This document shows positions 25,738-33,796 of a stretch of DNA of 64,000 nt, in pieces (position 1 is the first letter of the stretch; every line of letters begins with the position of its first letter). Origin of the DNA: Bacteroides fluxus YIT 12057 (GTDB taxonomy: Bacteria; Bacteroidota; Bacteroidia; Bacteroidales; Bacteroidaceae); the NCBI RefSeq assembly GCF_000195635.1, contig NZ_GL882614.1:62001-126000 (forward strand), given 5' to 3'. Made by a program: the position numbers and the translations under genes. Under the pieces are notes generated by a model. It was not told the DNA's origin, did not search any database, and saw only the letters and a list, made by a program, of their open reading frames with translations.

Positions 25738-27606
25738 CTATTTTATATAACTGTAATATTCTTCATCGGATGCACAGTCCCACCATACAGGACAAGAATT
25801 GATGGTCAATTCCAGCGCCTCCTTATTGGATGCTTTCAGATTATCAATATTATATGACTGCTCCAAACTTGCCTGCTGGAAACGACGGAACCAATAGCGC
25901 GTATCATTGGGTGAGTCGGACATATAACGTCTGGCACTTTCTGCATCAAATTCCGTAGGACGTCCATAATCTATATATACAACTCCAAAATCTTTAATAT
26001 TACCGGCACTATAATTGAAACGCCGCATATCATTCAGATTCTGAATAGAATATGAACATGCAATAAACTTCTGTTGCATAATCTTAGCCATTGTTATTTC
26101 CGATTCATTTTGTGCGACTGCAGCGCTTGCCAAAAATGCGTCAATGTCCTCTGCCGGTATAACCTGCTTTCCATAGATACTCTGGTCATAGTCTGCAAGT
26201 TTCTCATTCATCAATTCCATGTGAGCACGAATACCCTTCTTGTATTCCTGTACAGCTTGTCCTTTTTGTCCCAAACGGAAATAGCATTCAGCTTTCATAA
26301 AACACACTTCCGGATAGGCAAGCAAATGTCCGGGAGCATCTGCACGTGTATAGAATGTACCTGTGGAAATGATGCGTGTAGAATTGCCATTATAGCGGTT
26401 CGCTATATAACGATCGTCCTTTGGATCACCGGGCTTGCTTGTAATCCAACTCAAATTTTCCGAATAAATAGGTATATATATGGAATCTCCCTTACGGGCA
26501 GGATCTGTGGTTCCTGACGCCCAAATATCACGCACCGGATCTAAAATTTTACCATCCAGGAATTTAACAGCCGTTTCTTTATCCGACGAGAATACATCGA
26601 AACTTACAGGTCCCCCTGCATTACGGATATTGCTATACAAATCCACTCCGGCAGTACGACGATATTCCAATTGATTATTGGCGTTAAGGAATTGTGCACT
26701 AGGTACCAACAAATCAGTACGGGGATCTTCCACACCGCTGCCATTTGTAAAAGTATTAGTTAATAAATCCAAATACCATTTAGTGATACGTGAGGTCGTA
26801 TTTGACAAATTTCCAAACTGCAATGCTTGCAGGCCACTTTCCTGTGACAAATTAGAGTTTACATAACGCATGATTGTACCCTCTTCATTGGACTGGGCTG
26901 CATTAGCCAATAAGTCCAAGACCTTTTGAGGGTCAAAGTCTGTCCTTTTGGAAGTATTCAGCATCCAACGTGCCTTTAAGCCATAGGCCAATTTCAGCCA
27001 TTTGTCAGTAGAGCCGCCATTCCATAAGTCACCATCAGACAAAGACTCCGCCGTAACAGGCTGTTCTTTTTTAAAGTTGGCAATAGCCTCATCAATCATA
27101 GCCATACATCCTTCATAAATAGCCTTGCCATCATCATATTTGGGGGTAATAGAAGATGTCAAGGCTTCCGAATAAGGCATTTCACCGTAAATGTCCAACA
27201 TCGTCATGAACCCCCAGGCATGTATTAGCTGCCCTGCCCCTAGATAATGCCAGGCTCCTTCTGATTCTGCTTTTGCAAAAAGGTCAGGAAGGTTGCTTGC
27301 CGTATAAACAAACCACATCTGATAAGGCCAAGTTACAGACGCCGATTGGGGCATCCATTTTACTATATAGTCATTATAAGCCGTACCGGCAGTCTTAACG
27401 ATATTGCCGGTTATCCAGCAACCGCGGGTTCCGGATGACTCATAGGCATCTACAAAATTAGCTTGAATAGCACGCAGGCGTAACGCTGCCGAAGGAACGG
27501 AACTATTAGGGTTGTCCGGATTATCATTGATATCCAAATAATCGGAACATGCCCCCAAACCAAGAGCAAGAAGAGTGCTCAAACAAAAATATCTAAATTT
27601 TTTCAT
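25738..27606 (-). CDS. SusD/RagB-like nutrient-binding lipoprotein (SusD-like_2 type)
   Basis: 622 residues from the ATG at 27606, chosen because MKKFRYFCLSTLLALGLGACSDYL is a lipoprotein signal (lipobox GLGA-C at Cys20); the frame upstream overlaps susC. The start YLDINDNPDNPNSS is the hallmark of the SusD-like_2 group of outer-membrane-associated binding proteins, and the TPR-like helices (LKWAYGLKARWMLNTSK-type; CFMKAECYFRLGQKGQAVQEY) are visible. It should form the lid over the SusC-like porin and capture the ligand. The gene starts 38 bp after the susC-like stop. No glycosidase, sulfatase or sensor is adjacent, so the substrate is unknown; peptides or another nutrient are as likely as a glycan. 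Confidence 0.92.
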   Translation of the reverse strand: MKKFRYFCLSTLLALGLGACSDYLDINDNPDNPNSSVPSAALRLRAIQANFVDAYESSGTRGCWITGNIVKTAGTAYNDYIVKWMPQSASVTWPYQMWFVYTASNLPDLFAKAESEGAWHYLGAGQLIHAWGFMTMLDIYGEMPYSEALTSSITPKYDDGKAIYEGCMAMIDEAIANFKKEQPVTAESLSDGDLWNGGSTDKWLKLAYGLKARWMLNTSKRTDFDPQKVLDLLANAAQSNEEGTIMRYVNSNLSQESGLQALQFGNLSNTTSRITKWYLDLLTNTFTNGSGVEDPRTDLLVPSAQFLNANNQLEYRRTAGVDLYSNIRNAGGPVSFDVFSSDKETAVKFLDGKILDPVRDIWASGTTDPARKGDSIYIPIYSENLSWITSKPGDPKDDRYIANRYNGNSTRIISTGTFYTRADAPGHLLAYPEVCFMKAECYFRLGQKGQAVQEYKKGIRAHMELMNEKLADYDQSIYGKQVIPAEDIDAFLASAAVAQNESEITMAKIMQQKFIACSYSIQNLNDMRRFNYSAGNIKDFGVVYIDYGRPTEFDAESARRYMSDSPNDTRYWFRRFQQASLEQSYNIDNLKASNKEALELTINSCPVWWDCASDEEYYSYIK

Positions 27607-27643
27607 ACTCGTTCTTTTATTTATAAAACTATAAATCTTGAAT

Positions 27644-30600
27644 TTAGAATGTGACATTTACTCCAAATGACATTCCTGCAGTAGCAGGCACACCACAGTA
27701 GTCAATGCCTACCGAACTTGACCCAATAGCTCCCGCACCGGCGGCACTGGTTTCAGGATCCATTCCTTTATAGTTGGTGAGAAGCAGCAAATTAGTGCCT
27801 GTAACAGTGGCAGACAATCCTTTTATGAATTTAGTCTTTTGCAACAACGTTTTAGGGAATGTATAAGTCAATGATATAGAGCGCAAACGTAACCAGCTGG
27901 TATCTGTCATATAGTTACTGGACTCCAAAGTATAACTGCCTGTCCAATAGTTGCGAATGATAGATTTACCGCTAAGTGCATTGTCAGACCCGGCAGGAAC
28001 CTCTTGGGAATAGTCGTTCCTATTATAGAACTTGTCTGCACTGAAGTTGTAAGTTGCCGGACTGTAAGTTTCTTTGCCATTAGCATCTTTGCCGGTAGCA
28101 ACCACTCCATTAATAGTCAGATTTTCACGGTTGGCACTACGTACACTCATACCTGCAGAAGTCATAAAATAATCTGTCCCATTATAAATGTCTCCTCCTA
28201 TACGGAAATCCCACAGCATAGAAAGTGACCAGTTCTTATAAGTGAACGTATTATTAAATCCGCCAAGGAGTTTCGGTTCACGGTTACCCAACTCATAAGT
28301 AGCTTGATTGTCTGAAGTAGGCATACCCGTCTTTTTATCCAAAATAACATTGCCCTGGTCATCTCTTGACCACTTAGAACCCGATATAGCCATAAAATTA
28401 CCTCCATTAAAAGAGGCAGCTTTAGCATTACCTACTTGAACGTCGGTCACATAAAGAATATCAAGTCCCTGCAATAAATTGTTTACCTTACCACGGTTAC
28501 CGGAAAGGTTCAACATCGTTTCCCAAGTAAAATGCTTATTCTTGACCGGTGTACCGCTAATAGCCAATTCCATACCCTTGTTTACAATATCTCCGGCATT
28601 GGTTGTCATGAAAATATAACCTGTAGCCTGACTGGTACGAGGGCTTAGCAACTGATTATAACTCTTATTGGTATAATAGGTCCAATCAAATCCGATACGC
28701 CCGTTCAAGAATCTCATCTCCAGACCTATTTCCGTAGATTCCGTCGTTTCCGGTATGAGCAAGGTATTACCATGTGTCCAGCTATTCTGCAATCCATTCC
28801 CGCCAATGGTAATAAACGGAGGATCAAGGTATGTATTCGTTACATACGGATCAGCGTCTTTACCTACACGCGCCCAAGATGCACGTACCTTGCCAAAAGA
28901 AAGTATGTTGTTTTCAGGAAGCAATTCCGAGAAAACAAAGGCACCACCAACTGACGGGTAGAAATATGAACGGTTATCGACCGGAAGCGTTGAGGTCCAG
29001 TCATTACGTCCCGTTACCGTTACATACGCCAAACTCTTATAACCGATTCTAAATTCACCATATACACCAACCAGACGCTTGCGGCTATTCGCTTGTGTAA
29101 TGCTGCGGTCTGTTTCCGCCGTATTATTTATTGAGAAGAAATTATCCACCACGAAATTCCATCCCATCCGTCTGTTGACTGTTGTTTTCGTATCTTCTAC
29201 AGAATTACCGACCAATAAATTAAAATCAAAATCAGCGATTTTCTTATTGAAGTTCATCATCAGATTAGAAGTCAGATATTCATATGTACGGTCGCTTTCC
29301 GAAAGCATACCTTTCTGCCATAATAATTTTACACCTGATTCCGGCTCAATCAACCGGCGGGTATTTGTTGTATATCGGTCAGTACCTGCCGTATAAGTAA
29401 TCTTCCACCAATCAAACACATCAAGTTTCAAATTAATGTTACCCGTAAAACGAGTAGTCTTGTCCGTAACCCGGTTCTTGTTTACAATCCAGTACGGATT
29501 ATCAATATCATCCGCCAGTTGTTGGTCCGGAAACAAACGATATTTACTTCCATCTTCATTCAGCCAATGTGACATTCTTTCGTTTCTCGGCCAACGGAAT
29601 ACAGAATTCATGGCACCGGTACCACCAGAATCATACAATCCGCCGCTTGTAAGCGATTTATCAGAATCCGCAATAGAATAAGCCATGTTAGCTCCTACCG
29701 TTAACTTGCCATAACGTTGTTCCCCATTAAAACGAATGGTATTCTTGGTATAACCGGTTTCAGGAATAATACCGTCTTGGTTAAAACGTGAAAGGGACAA
29801 GAAGAAATTGTTGTTCTTTCCTCCACCGGAAATGCTTACGTTATTATCCCATGTAATACCATTCTCAAAGAAATCACTTACATTATCATAAATAGTTTCT
29901 CCCGGCTGGAATTTTTCACCCCAGGAATTCAAAACGCCTAAATCCGTAAAAATACCGGTATCGCCAAAAGTACCTCTCTTATAAGTGCTCTGTTGTTCCG
30001 GCAAACGGTTTACCCACATAGTTGAAAGTTTACTACTAAGGTTTACCTCCACGCGACCTTCCTGGCCTTTCTTTGTAGTAATGATAATTACACCGGCAGC
30101 GGCACGTGACCCGTAAAGAGCTGCAGCGGCAGGACCTTTCAGCACTGACATGTTTTCCACGTCCTCCGGATTAATGTCCATTACACGATTACTATAGGTA
30201 GAGTTTGTGGATTGCGCACCGTCAAACCCTGAATTACCACCAATATCCACTCCGTTATCATATACGATACCATCGACTATAAACAAGGGCTGGTTATCAC
30301 GTTCCAGAGATGTACCTCCACGGATAATGATACTTGCACCGGCTCCGGCGGCACCACTGCCTTGTGTAATATTCACACCGGCAATTTTACCATTCAATGA
30401 ATTGATGATATTGGCATTTTTATTCTTCAGCAGTTCATTACTATTTACATCCTGCACCGAATATCCCAAAGCTTTTTTCTCTTTCTTGATACCCATAGCA
30501 GTAACAACTACCTCACTTAAAACTTGTGTGTCATCTTTTAAAACAACATTATATACATTGGAAGATGTCACTTTAACTTCTATCGGAGTATATCCGACAA

Positions 30601-30865
30601 AGGACACTTCCAAAGTACTGCCAACAGATGCATCTACAGAAAACTTTCCGTCAATATCGGTTACGGCACCTGTACCGGTGCCCTTCACTAACACGCTGGC
30701 ACCAATGACCGGTTCACCTGACGCATCAACAACTTTACCTGTGATTTTTTTAATTTGCTGAGCACTCTGGGAGCTTGGCTCGTTCTCGGAAGCATTTACC
30801 GAATATGGTGTGGCCATCCCAAATAGTGCAAGCAATACCAATGATAAGCAATAATTTCTTTTCAT
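27644..30865 (-). CDS. SusC/RagA-like TonB-dependent outer-membrane transporter
   Basis: 1073 residues from the ATG at 30865 (MKRNYCLSLVLLALFGMATPYSVNA signal); the open frame upstream is AT-rich promoter sequence. Order: CarboxypepD_reg-like domain (~residues 38-115, GKVVDASGEPVIGASVLVKGTGTGAVTDIDGKF), the TonB-interacting segment (LSEVVVTAMGIKKEKKALGYSVQ), plug with KNANIINSLNGKIAGVNITQ and SVLKGPAAAALYGSRAAAGVIIITTKKG, then a 22-strand barrel ending SFGVNVTF. It imports a large ligand using TonB energy and pairs with the SusD-like lipoprotein. No anti-sigma contact (STN) domain is present, in line with the absence of an ECF partner. Confidence 0.95.
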   Translation of the reverse strand: MKRNYCLSLVLLALFGMATPYSVNASENEPSSQSAQQIKKITGKVVDASGEPVIGASVLVKGTGTGAVTDIDGKFSVDASVGSTLEVSFVGYTPIEVKVTSSNVYNVVLKDDTQVLSEVVVTAMGIKKEKKALGYSVQDVNSNELLKNKNANIINSLNGKIAGVNITQGSGAAGAGASIIIRGGTSLERDNQPLFIVDGIVYDNGVDIGGNSGFDGAQSTNSTYSNRVMDINPEDVENMSVLKGPAAAALYGSRAAAGVIIITTKKGQEGRVEVNLSSKLSTMWVNRLPEQQSTYKRGTFGDTGIFTDLGVLNSWGEKFQPGETIYDNVSDFFENGITWDNNVSISGGGKNNNFFLSLSRFNQDGIIPETGYTKNTIRFNGEQRYGKLTVGANMAYSIADSDKSLTSGGLYDSGGTGAMNSVFRWPRNERMSHWLNEDGSKYRLFPDQQLADDIDNPYWIVNKNRVTDKTTRFTGNINLKLDVFDWWKITYTAGTDRYTTNTRRLIEPESGVKLLWQKGMLSESDRTYEYLTSNLMMNFNKKIADFDFNLLVGNSVEDTKTTVNRRMGWNFVVDNFFSINNTAETDRSITQANSRKRLVGVYGEFRIGYKSLAYVTVTGRNDWTSTLPVDNRSYFYPSVGGAFVFSELLPENNILSFGKVRASWARVGKDADPYVTNTYLDPPFITIGGNGLQNSWTHGNTLLIPETTESTEIGLEMRFLNGRIGFDWTYYTNKSYNQLLSPRTSQATGYIFMTTNAGDIVNKGMELAISGTPVKNKHFTWETMLNLSGNRGKVNNLLQGLDILYVTDVQVGNAKAASFNGGNFMAISGSKWSRDDQGNVILDKKTGMPTSDNQATYELGNREPKLLGGFNNTFTYKNWSLSMLWDFRIGGDIYNGTDYFMTSAGMSVRSANRENLTINGVVATGKDANGKETYSPATYNFSADKFYNRNDYSQEVPAGSDNALSGKSIIRNYWTGSYTLESSNYMTDTSWLRLRSISLTYTFPKTLLQKTKFIKGLSATVTGTNLLLLTNYKGMDPETSAAGAGAIGSSSVGIDYCGVPATAGMSFGVNVTF

Positions 30866-31335
30866 AAGCTCTATGTATTTGGATTTATTTGCAAACATAT
30901 AAATTAATTTAAAATTACGCATATGCGCAGATTTAAAAAATACTAAAAGAATATTAATATATTTGCTTTTATAAACAAGAAACATATGAAACCTTATTTA
31001 ATATATTCAAAATATCACAAGAGGAACATCTTTATTATAATAAAAACATAAGCACCATATATACAAGTATATACACCCAACAAACGAGTATAACACGCAG
31101 ATTTATCAGATACACCTTTTTGTAAAATATTCCTAAACTAAATCAAATTATAACATTGACATATAGAAATGAAAGATTATCGCCAGGCAAATAGATAGGC
31201 AAAAACTGAATACTCATGGAAATCACAGAAAACGAAATACTTTAAAACTTGTGAATGACTATTAAAAGAAAGGCCACCCTGCAGCAAATTCCCATACAAC
31301 CATAGCTTTTTACATACTCTTACTCCCAAGACACA
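30866..31335. other. AT-rich intergenic region upstream of the susC-like gene
   Basis: 470 bp without a convincing gene. Near its left end are the predicted susC promoter and a palindrome (30892-30927). The rest (31000-31335) is AT-rich; I see no terminator hairpin for the leftward transglutaminase-like gene and no other motif. Confidence 0.6.
30892..30927 (-). promoter_or_regulatory. susC-like promoter with overlapping palindrome
   Basis: Minus-strand -7 box TATGTTTG at 30892-30899, giving an RNA start near 30885 and a leader of about 20 nt. Where a -33 box is expected there is instead a perfect 10-bp palindrome CGCATATGCG (30918-30927), a candidate operator. Confidence 0.45.
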
Positions 31336-32535
31336 CTATTTTCCTATCGGCTGTATCTTCCTCCGCACCTCCTTGGATATCTCCAGAAACATATAGTTCA
31401 ATTTACCGGAATGGATTCCTTCTTCATTCTGTTTGTATTTCTTGTTGGCATACTCTTTGGACTTATCGAAAGTAATGCGCGACATCTGATTTTGCGATTT
31501 TCCCACCATAGTGGAATCCAATTGTTCGTCCGGGAAAAAGTCTTCCAAATCCACATCACCGATCATCGTCGTTTCAAGAAAGTTCATATCCTTATGGTTG
31601 GAATCCGTATAATATCCCACAAACATGTGTCCCGGCGTGCGTACCAGTATCGGCTCTATGTTGATGGCACGAAGTAAGGACGCAAACAACACACTGCCGT
31701 CCACGCAATTGATTTGCGACGATTCCAAAGCATCATCGAATGTACGGACACGTTGTGAAAAAACCACGTTACTGGACAAGCTGGTATTCGATACCGAACT
31801 ATACCGGAAATTACGTTTCTGCAATACATTCCACAAGGCATAAACCTGCTTGTCCACCACCTCGGCACCGCCCTGATACCCCAAGAAACGGTTGACAATG
31901 CGCGTATTCAATGCCTCACGCAACAATTGGTCAATCATCGGATTTTCTTCGTTTACATAGGCCGCGAAAAAGATGCCCGTATCATGGAATTTGGTACCGT
32001 TCGTCACATAACCCAACAAACACTCATTTATGCTACGCACGGAAAAAGTACGTACCCGCTGCCCCAAGTCCTTGCCGTTCATCTCTGCCGTAACCGCCAC
32101 GCTGATAGGTTCCGCCTGGTTATTATTCCTCAGAGCCTCATAATTCCAAATAATGTCAGGATAGATAATGTAGTCCGTCCTGGGTTTAGCCAAGACAAAC
32201 TCCGATACCGAACGAGAAAAGAACGGGGTTTCCGCCACTTCCACCCTCACCCGGCTATAGGCCTTTCCCGAACGAATACGGACAGCAATACACGACTTCG
32301 GATTGCCCACATACATGGAATCCACCGGGACAATGACCTGTGCATCCGTAGTGGCAACCGACAGGATACTGGAAGGAAAGATATTCCCTCCCAATTCATC
32401 CGTTATTTCAAAGCCGGAACGGAAAGGTGCCGAATTCAGCCAGACAGAGCCCAGTCCGACAAAAACCAATACGGCTATAATGATCGGCAAGCGCCATTTA
32501 TGGGATTCTTTGCCCATGTATATAAGTTCTTTCAT
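31336..32535 (-). CDS. Membrane-anchored protein with transglutaminase-like Cys-His core
   Basis: 399 residues. One N-terminal membrane helix (residues ~16-33, RLPIIIAVLVFVGLGSVWL), then a large extracytoplasmic part. Residues ~265-325 have the layout of a papain/transglutaminase-like core: Cys277 in SQINCVDGSVLFASLLRAI, His303 in RTPGHMFVGYY, and an acidic residue (Glu321 in NFLETTM). The N-terminal ~170 residues are beta-rich with no family I recognise. Either a peptidase/peptidoglycan-related enzyme or a non-catalytic fold. The ATG at 32517 is an alternative start. A perfect -7 box TATCTTTG lies at 32559-32566 on this strand. Confidence 0.6.
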   Translation of the reverse strand: MKELIYMGKESHKWRLPIIIAVLVFVGLGSVWLNSAPFRSGFEITDELGGNIFPSSILSVATTDAQVIVPVDSMYVGNPKSCIAVRIRSGKAYSRVRVEVAETPFFSRSVSEFVLAKPRTDYIIYPDIIWNYEALRNNNQAEPISVAVTAEMNGKDLGQRVRTFSVRSINECLLGYVTNGTKFHDTGIFFAAYVNEENPMIDQLLREALNTRIVNRFLGYQGGAEVVDKQVYALWNVLQKRNFRYSSVSNTSLSSNVVFSQRVRTFDDALESSQINCVDGSVLFASLLRAINIEPILVRTPGHMFVGYYTDSNHKDMNFLETTMIGDVDLEDFFPDEQLDSTMVGKSQNQMSRITFDKSKEYANKKYKQNEEGIHSGKLNYMFLEISKEVRRKIQPIGK

Positions 32536-32558
32536 ACAACCAGTCTATTATGACAATA

Positions 32559-32566
32559 CAAAGATA
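32559..32566 (-). promoter_or_regulatory. -7 box of the transglutaminase-like gene
   Basis: Minus-strand TATCTTTG, exact TAnnTTTG match, about 24 nt before the start codon at 32535. Confidence 0.55.
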
Positions 32567-33023
32567 CTATTTAAACCCATTAGCGGAATTCTTTTATCAA
32601 ACTTTATTCAAAGCTTGTGAATATCCGTTCGCAAGCCTTGAATATATGTTCGCAGCCTTTGAATATCCGTTCGCGCACTGCGAACAGAGATCTCACTTAA
32701 CTCCGCGACCTTTTAGTCTTAACTTCAAAAGTCTTTTCCTTAGCATTCATGGAAGTTTCCAATAGATACCTGGCAGCCGGGAAATATAGCATCTGACAAA
32801 CGGCAATACCGCCAATACATTGTATCTTCTTAATTCCACCGACACGTTATTCTATAAAGACAAGATAACAGATACGGGATTTTTTCATCTGTAACTGAAT
32901 TGTAACACTTGTTTCATTCCATCGTAACAAAATCGGCGCACCTTTGTACCGAAATACAAAGATAAGCCGCGTCTCGGCATAAAAAATGAACAAGTTCATT
33001 GTCATTCTGCCTACGGCTTGCAT
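32567..33023. other. Divergent intergenic region
   Basis: Between the leftward transglutaminase-like gene and the rightward response regulator. It holds the 21-bp repeat array (32619-32686), a second minus-strand TATCTTTG at 32957-32964 of uncertain meaning, and no gene. AT-rich with no terminator. Confidence 0.55.
32619..32686. repeat. 21-bp direct-repeat array (3 units) with inverted cap
   Basis: The core GAATATCCGTTCGC occurs at 32619-32632, with one-to-two changes (GAATATATGTTCGC) at 32640-32653, and again exactly at 32661-32674: strict 21-bp spacing. At the right end GTTCGC (32669-32674) is followed five bases later by its inverse GCGAAC (32680-32685). Same design as the arrays at 101, 18525 and 51604, with unrelated sequence. 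Confidence 0.7.
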
Positions 33024-33089
33024 TATCTTTGCAATAGAAAAGAAATAAAGTTTAACTTTGTGACGGGGGAATCGTTTGCCCCTTGTCAC
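33024..33089 (+). promoter_or_regulatory. Promoter and leader hairpin of the two-component operon
   Basis: -7 box TATCTTTG at 33024-33031 (possible -33 ATTG at 32998-33001). In the leader, GTGAC-GGGG (33060-33068) can pair with CCCC-TT-GTCAC (33079-33089), a GC-rich stem ending 17 nt before the start codon at 33107; it could modulate translation. Confidence 0.5.
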
Positions 33090-33106
33090 CTATAAATAAA
33101 AATGCA

Positions 33107-33796
33107 ATGAACGATTACCGGATTTTAGTAGTGGATGACGAAGAAGATTTATGTGAAATCTTAAAGTTCAACCTTGAAAATGAAGGCTACGAGGTAGATA
33201 CGGCAAATTCAGCCGAAGAAGCCTTGAGAATGGACATCGGACGCTATAACTTATTATTGCTGGATGTCATGATGGGGGAAATATCCGGATTCAAAATGGC
33301 AAGTTTGCTGAAGAAGGACAAGAAGACCGCCCATGTACCTATCATCTTTATCACCGCCAAAGATACGGAAAACGATACCGTGACGGGATTCAACCTGGGA
33401 GCAGACGATTATATTTCCAAACCGTTCTCCCTGCGTGAAGTAGCCGTTCGCGTCAAGGCTGTACTACGCCGTACGCAACAGGCAGAAACCGAACGTGCAC
33501 CGGAACAAATCACATACAAATCACTGGTACTGGACATCATAAAGAAAAAGGTCAGCATCGACGGCGAAGAAGCATCTCTCACCAAGAAAGAGTTTGAGAT
33601 TCTGTTGCTGCTCTTGCAGAACAAGGGACGCGTATTTTCCCGTGAAGATATATTGGGCCGCATTTGGAGCGATGAAGTATATGTACTGGACCGCACCATA
33701 GATGTAAACATCACCCGCCTGCGCAAGAAGATAGGAATTTATGGTAAATGCATTGTAACCCGCCTAGGATATGGATACTGTTTCGAAGCCGAATAA
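33107..33796 (+). CDS. OmpR/PhoB-family response regulator
   Basis: 229 residues from ATG 33107 (MNDYRILVVDDEED); an in-frame start eight codons upstream is less likely because the receiver domain begins here. Receiver: acidic pocket Asp10/Asp11, phospho-acceptor Asp53 (LLLLDVMMGE), Thr in FITAKD and Lys in YISKPFS. The C-terminal winged helix has EFEILLLLLQNKGRVFSREDILGRIW and RTIDVNITRLRKKIG. The kinase gene overlaps by 26 bp, so they are translationally linked. It resembles the RprY-type regulators of Bacteroides; target genes are unknown. Confidence 0.93.
   Translation: MNDYRILVVDDEEDLCEILKFNLENEGYEVDTANSAEEALRMDIGRYNLLLLDVMMGEISGFKMASLLKKDKKTAHVPIIFITAKDTENDTVTGFNLGADDYISKPFSLREVAVRVKAVLRRTQQAETERAPEQITYKSLVLDIIKKKVSIDGEEASLTKKEFEILLLLLQNKGRVFSREDILGRIWSDEVYVLDRTIDVNITRLRKKIGIYGKCIVTRLGYGYCFEAE

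Noticed and set aside
25738..30865. Full polysaccharide-utilisation locus
   Set aside because: Only the SusC/SusD pair is present; no carbohydrate-active enzyme or dedicated regulator lies nearby, so a glycan PUL is not supported.
32957..32964. Minus-strand TATCTTTG as promoter of a leftward non-coding RNA through the 21-bp array
   Set aside because: No -33 element and no terminator before the next gene; a closer promoter (32559-32566) exists for that gene. Kept only as a remark.
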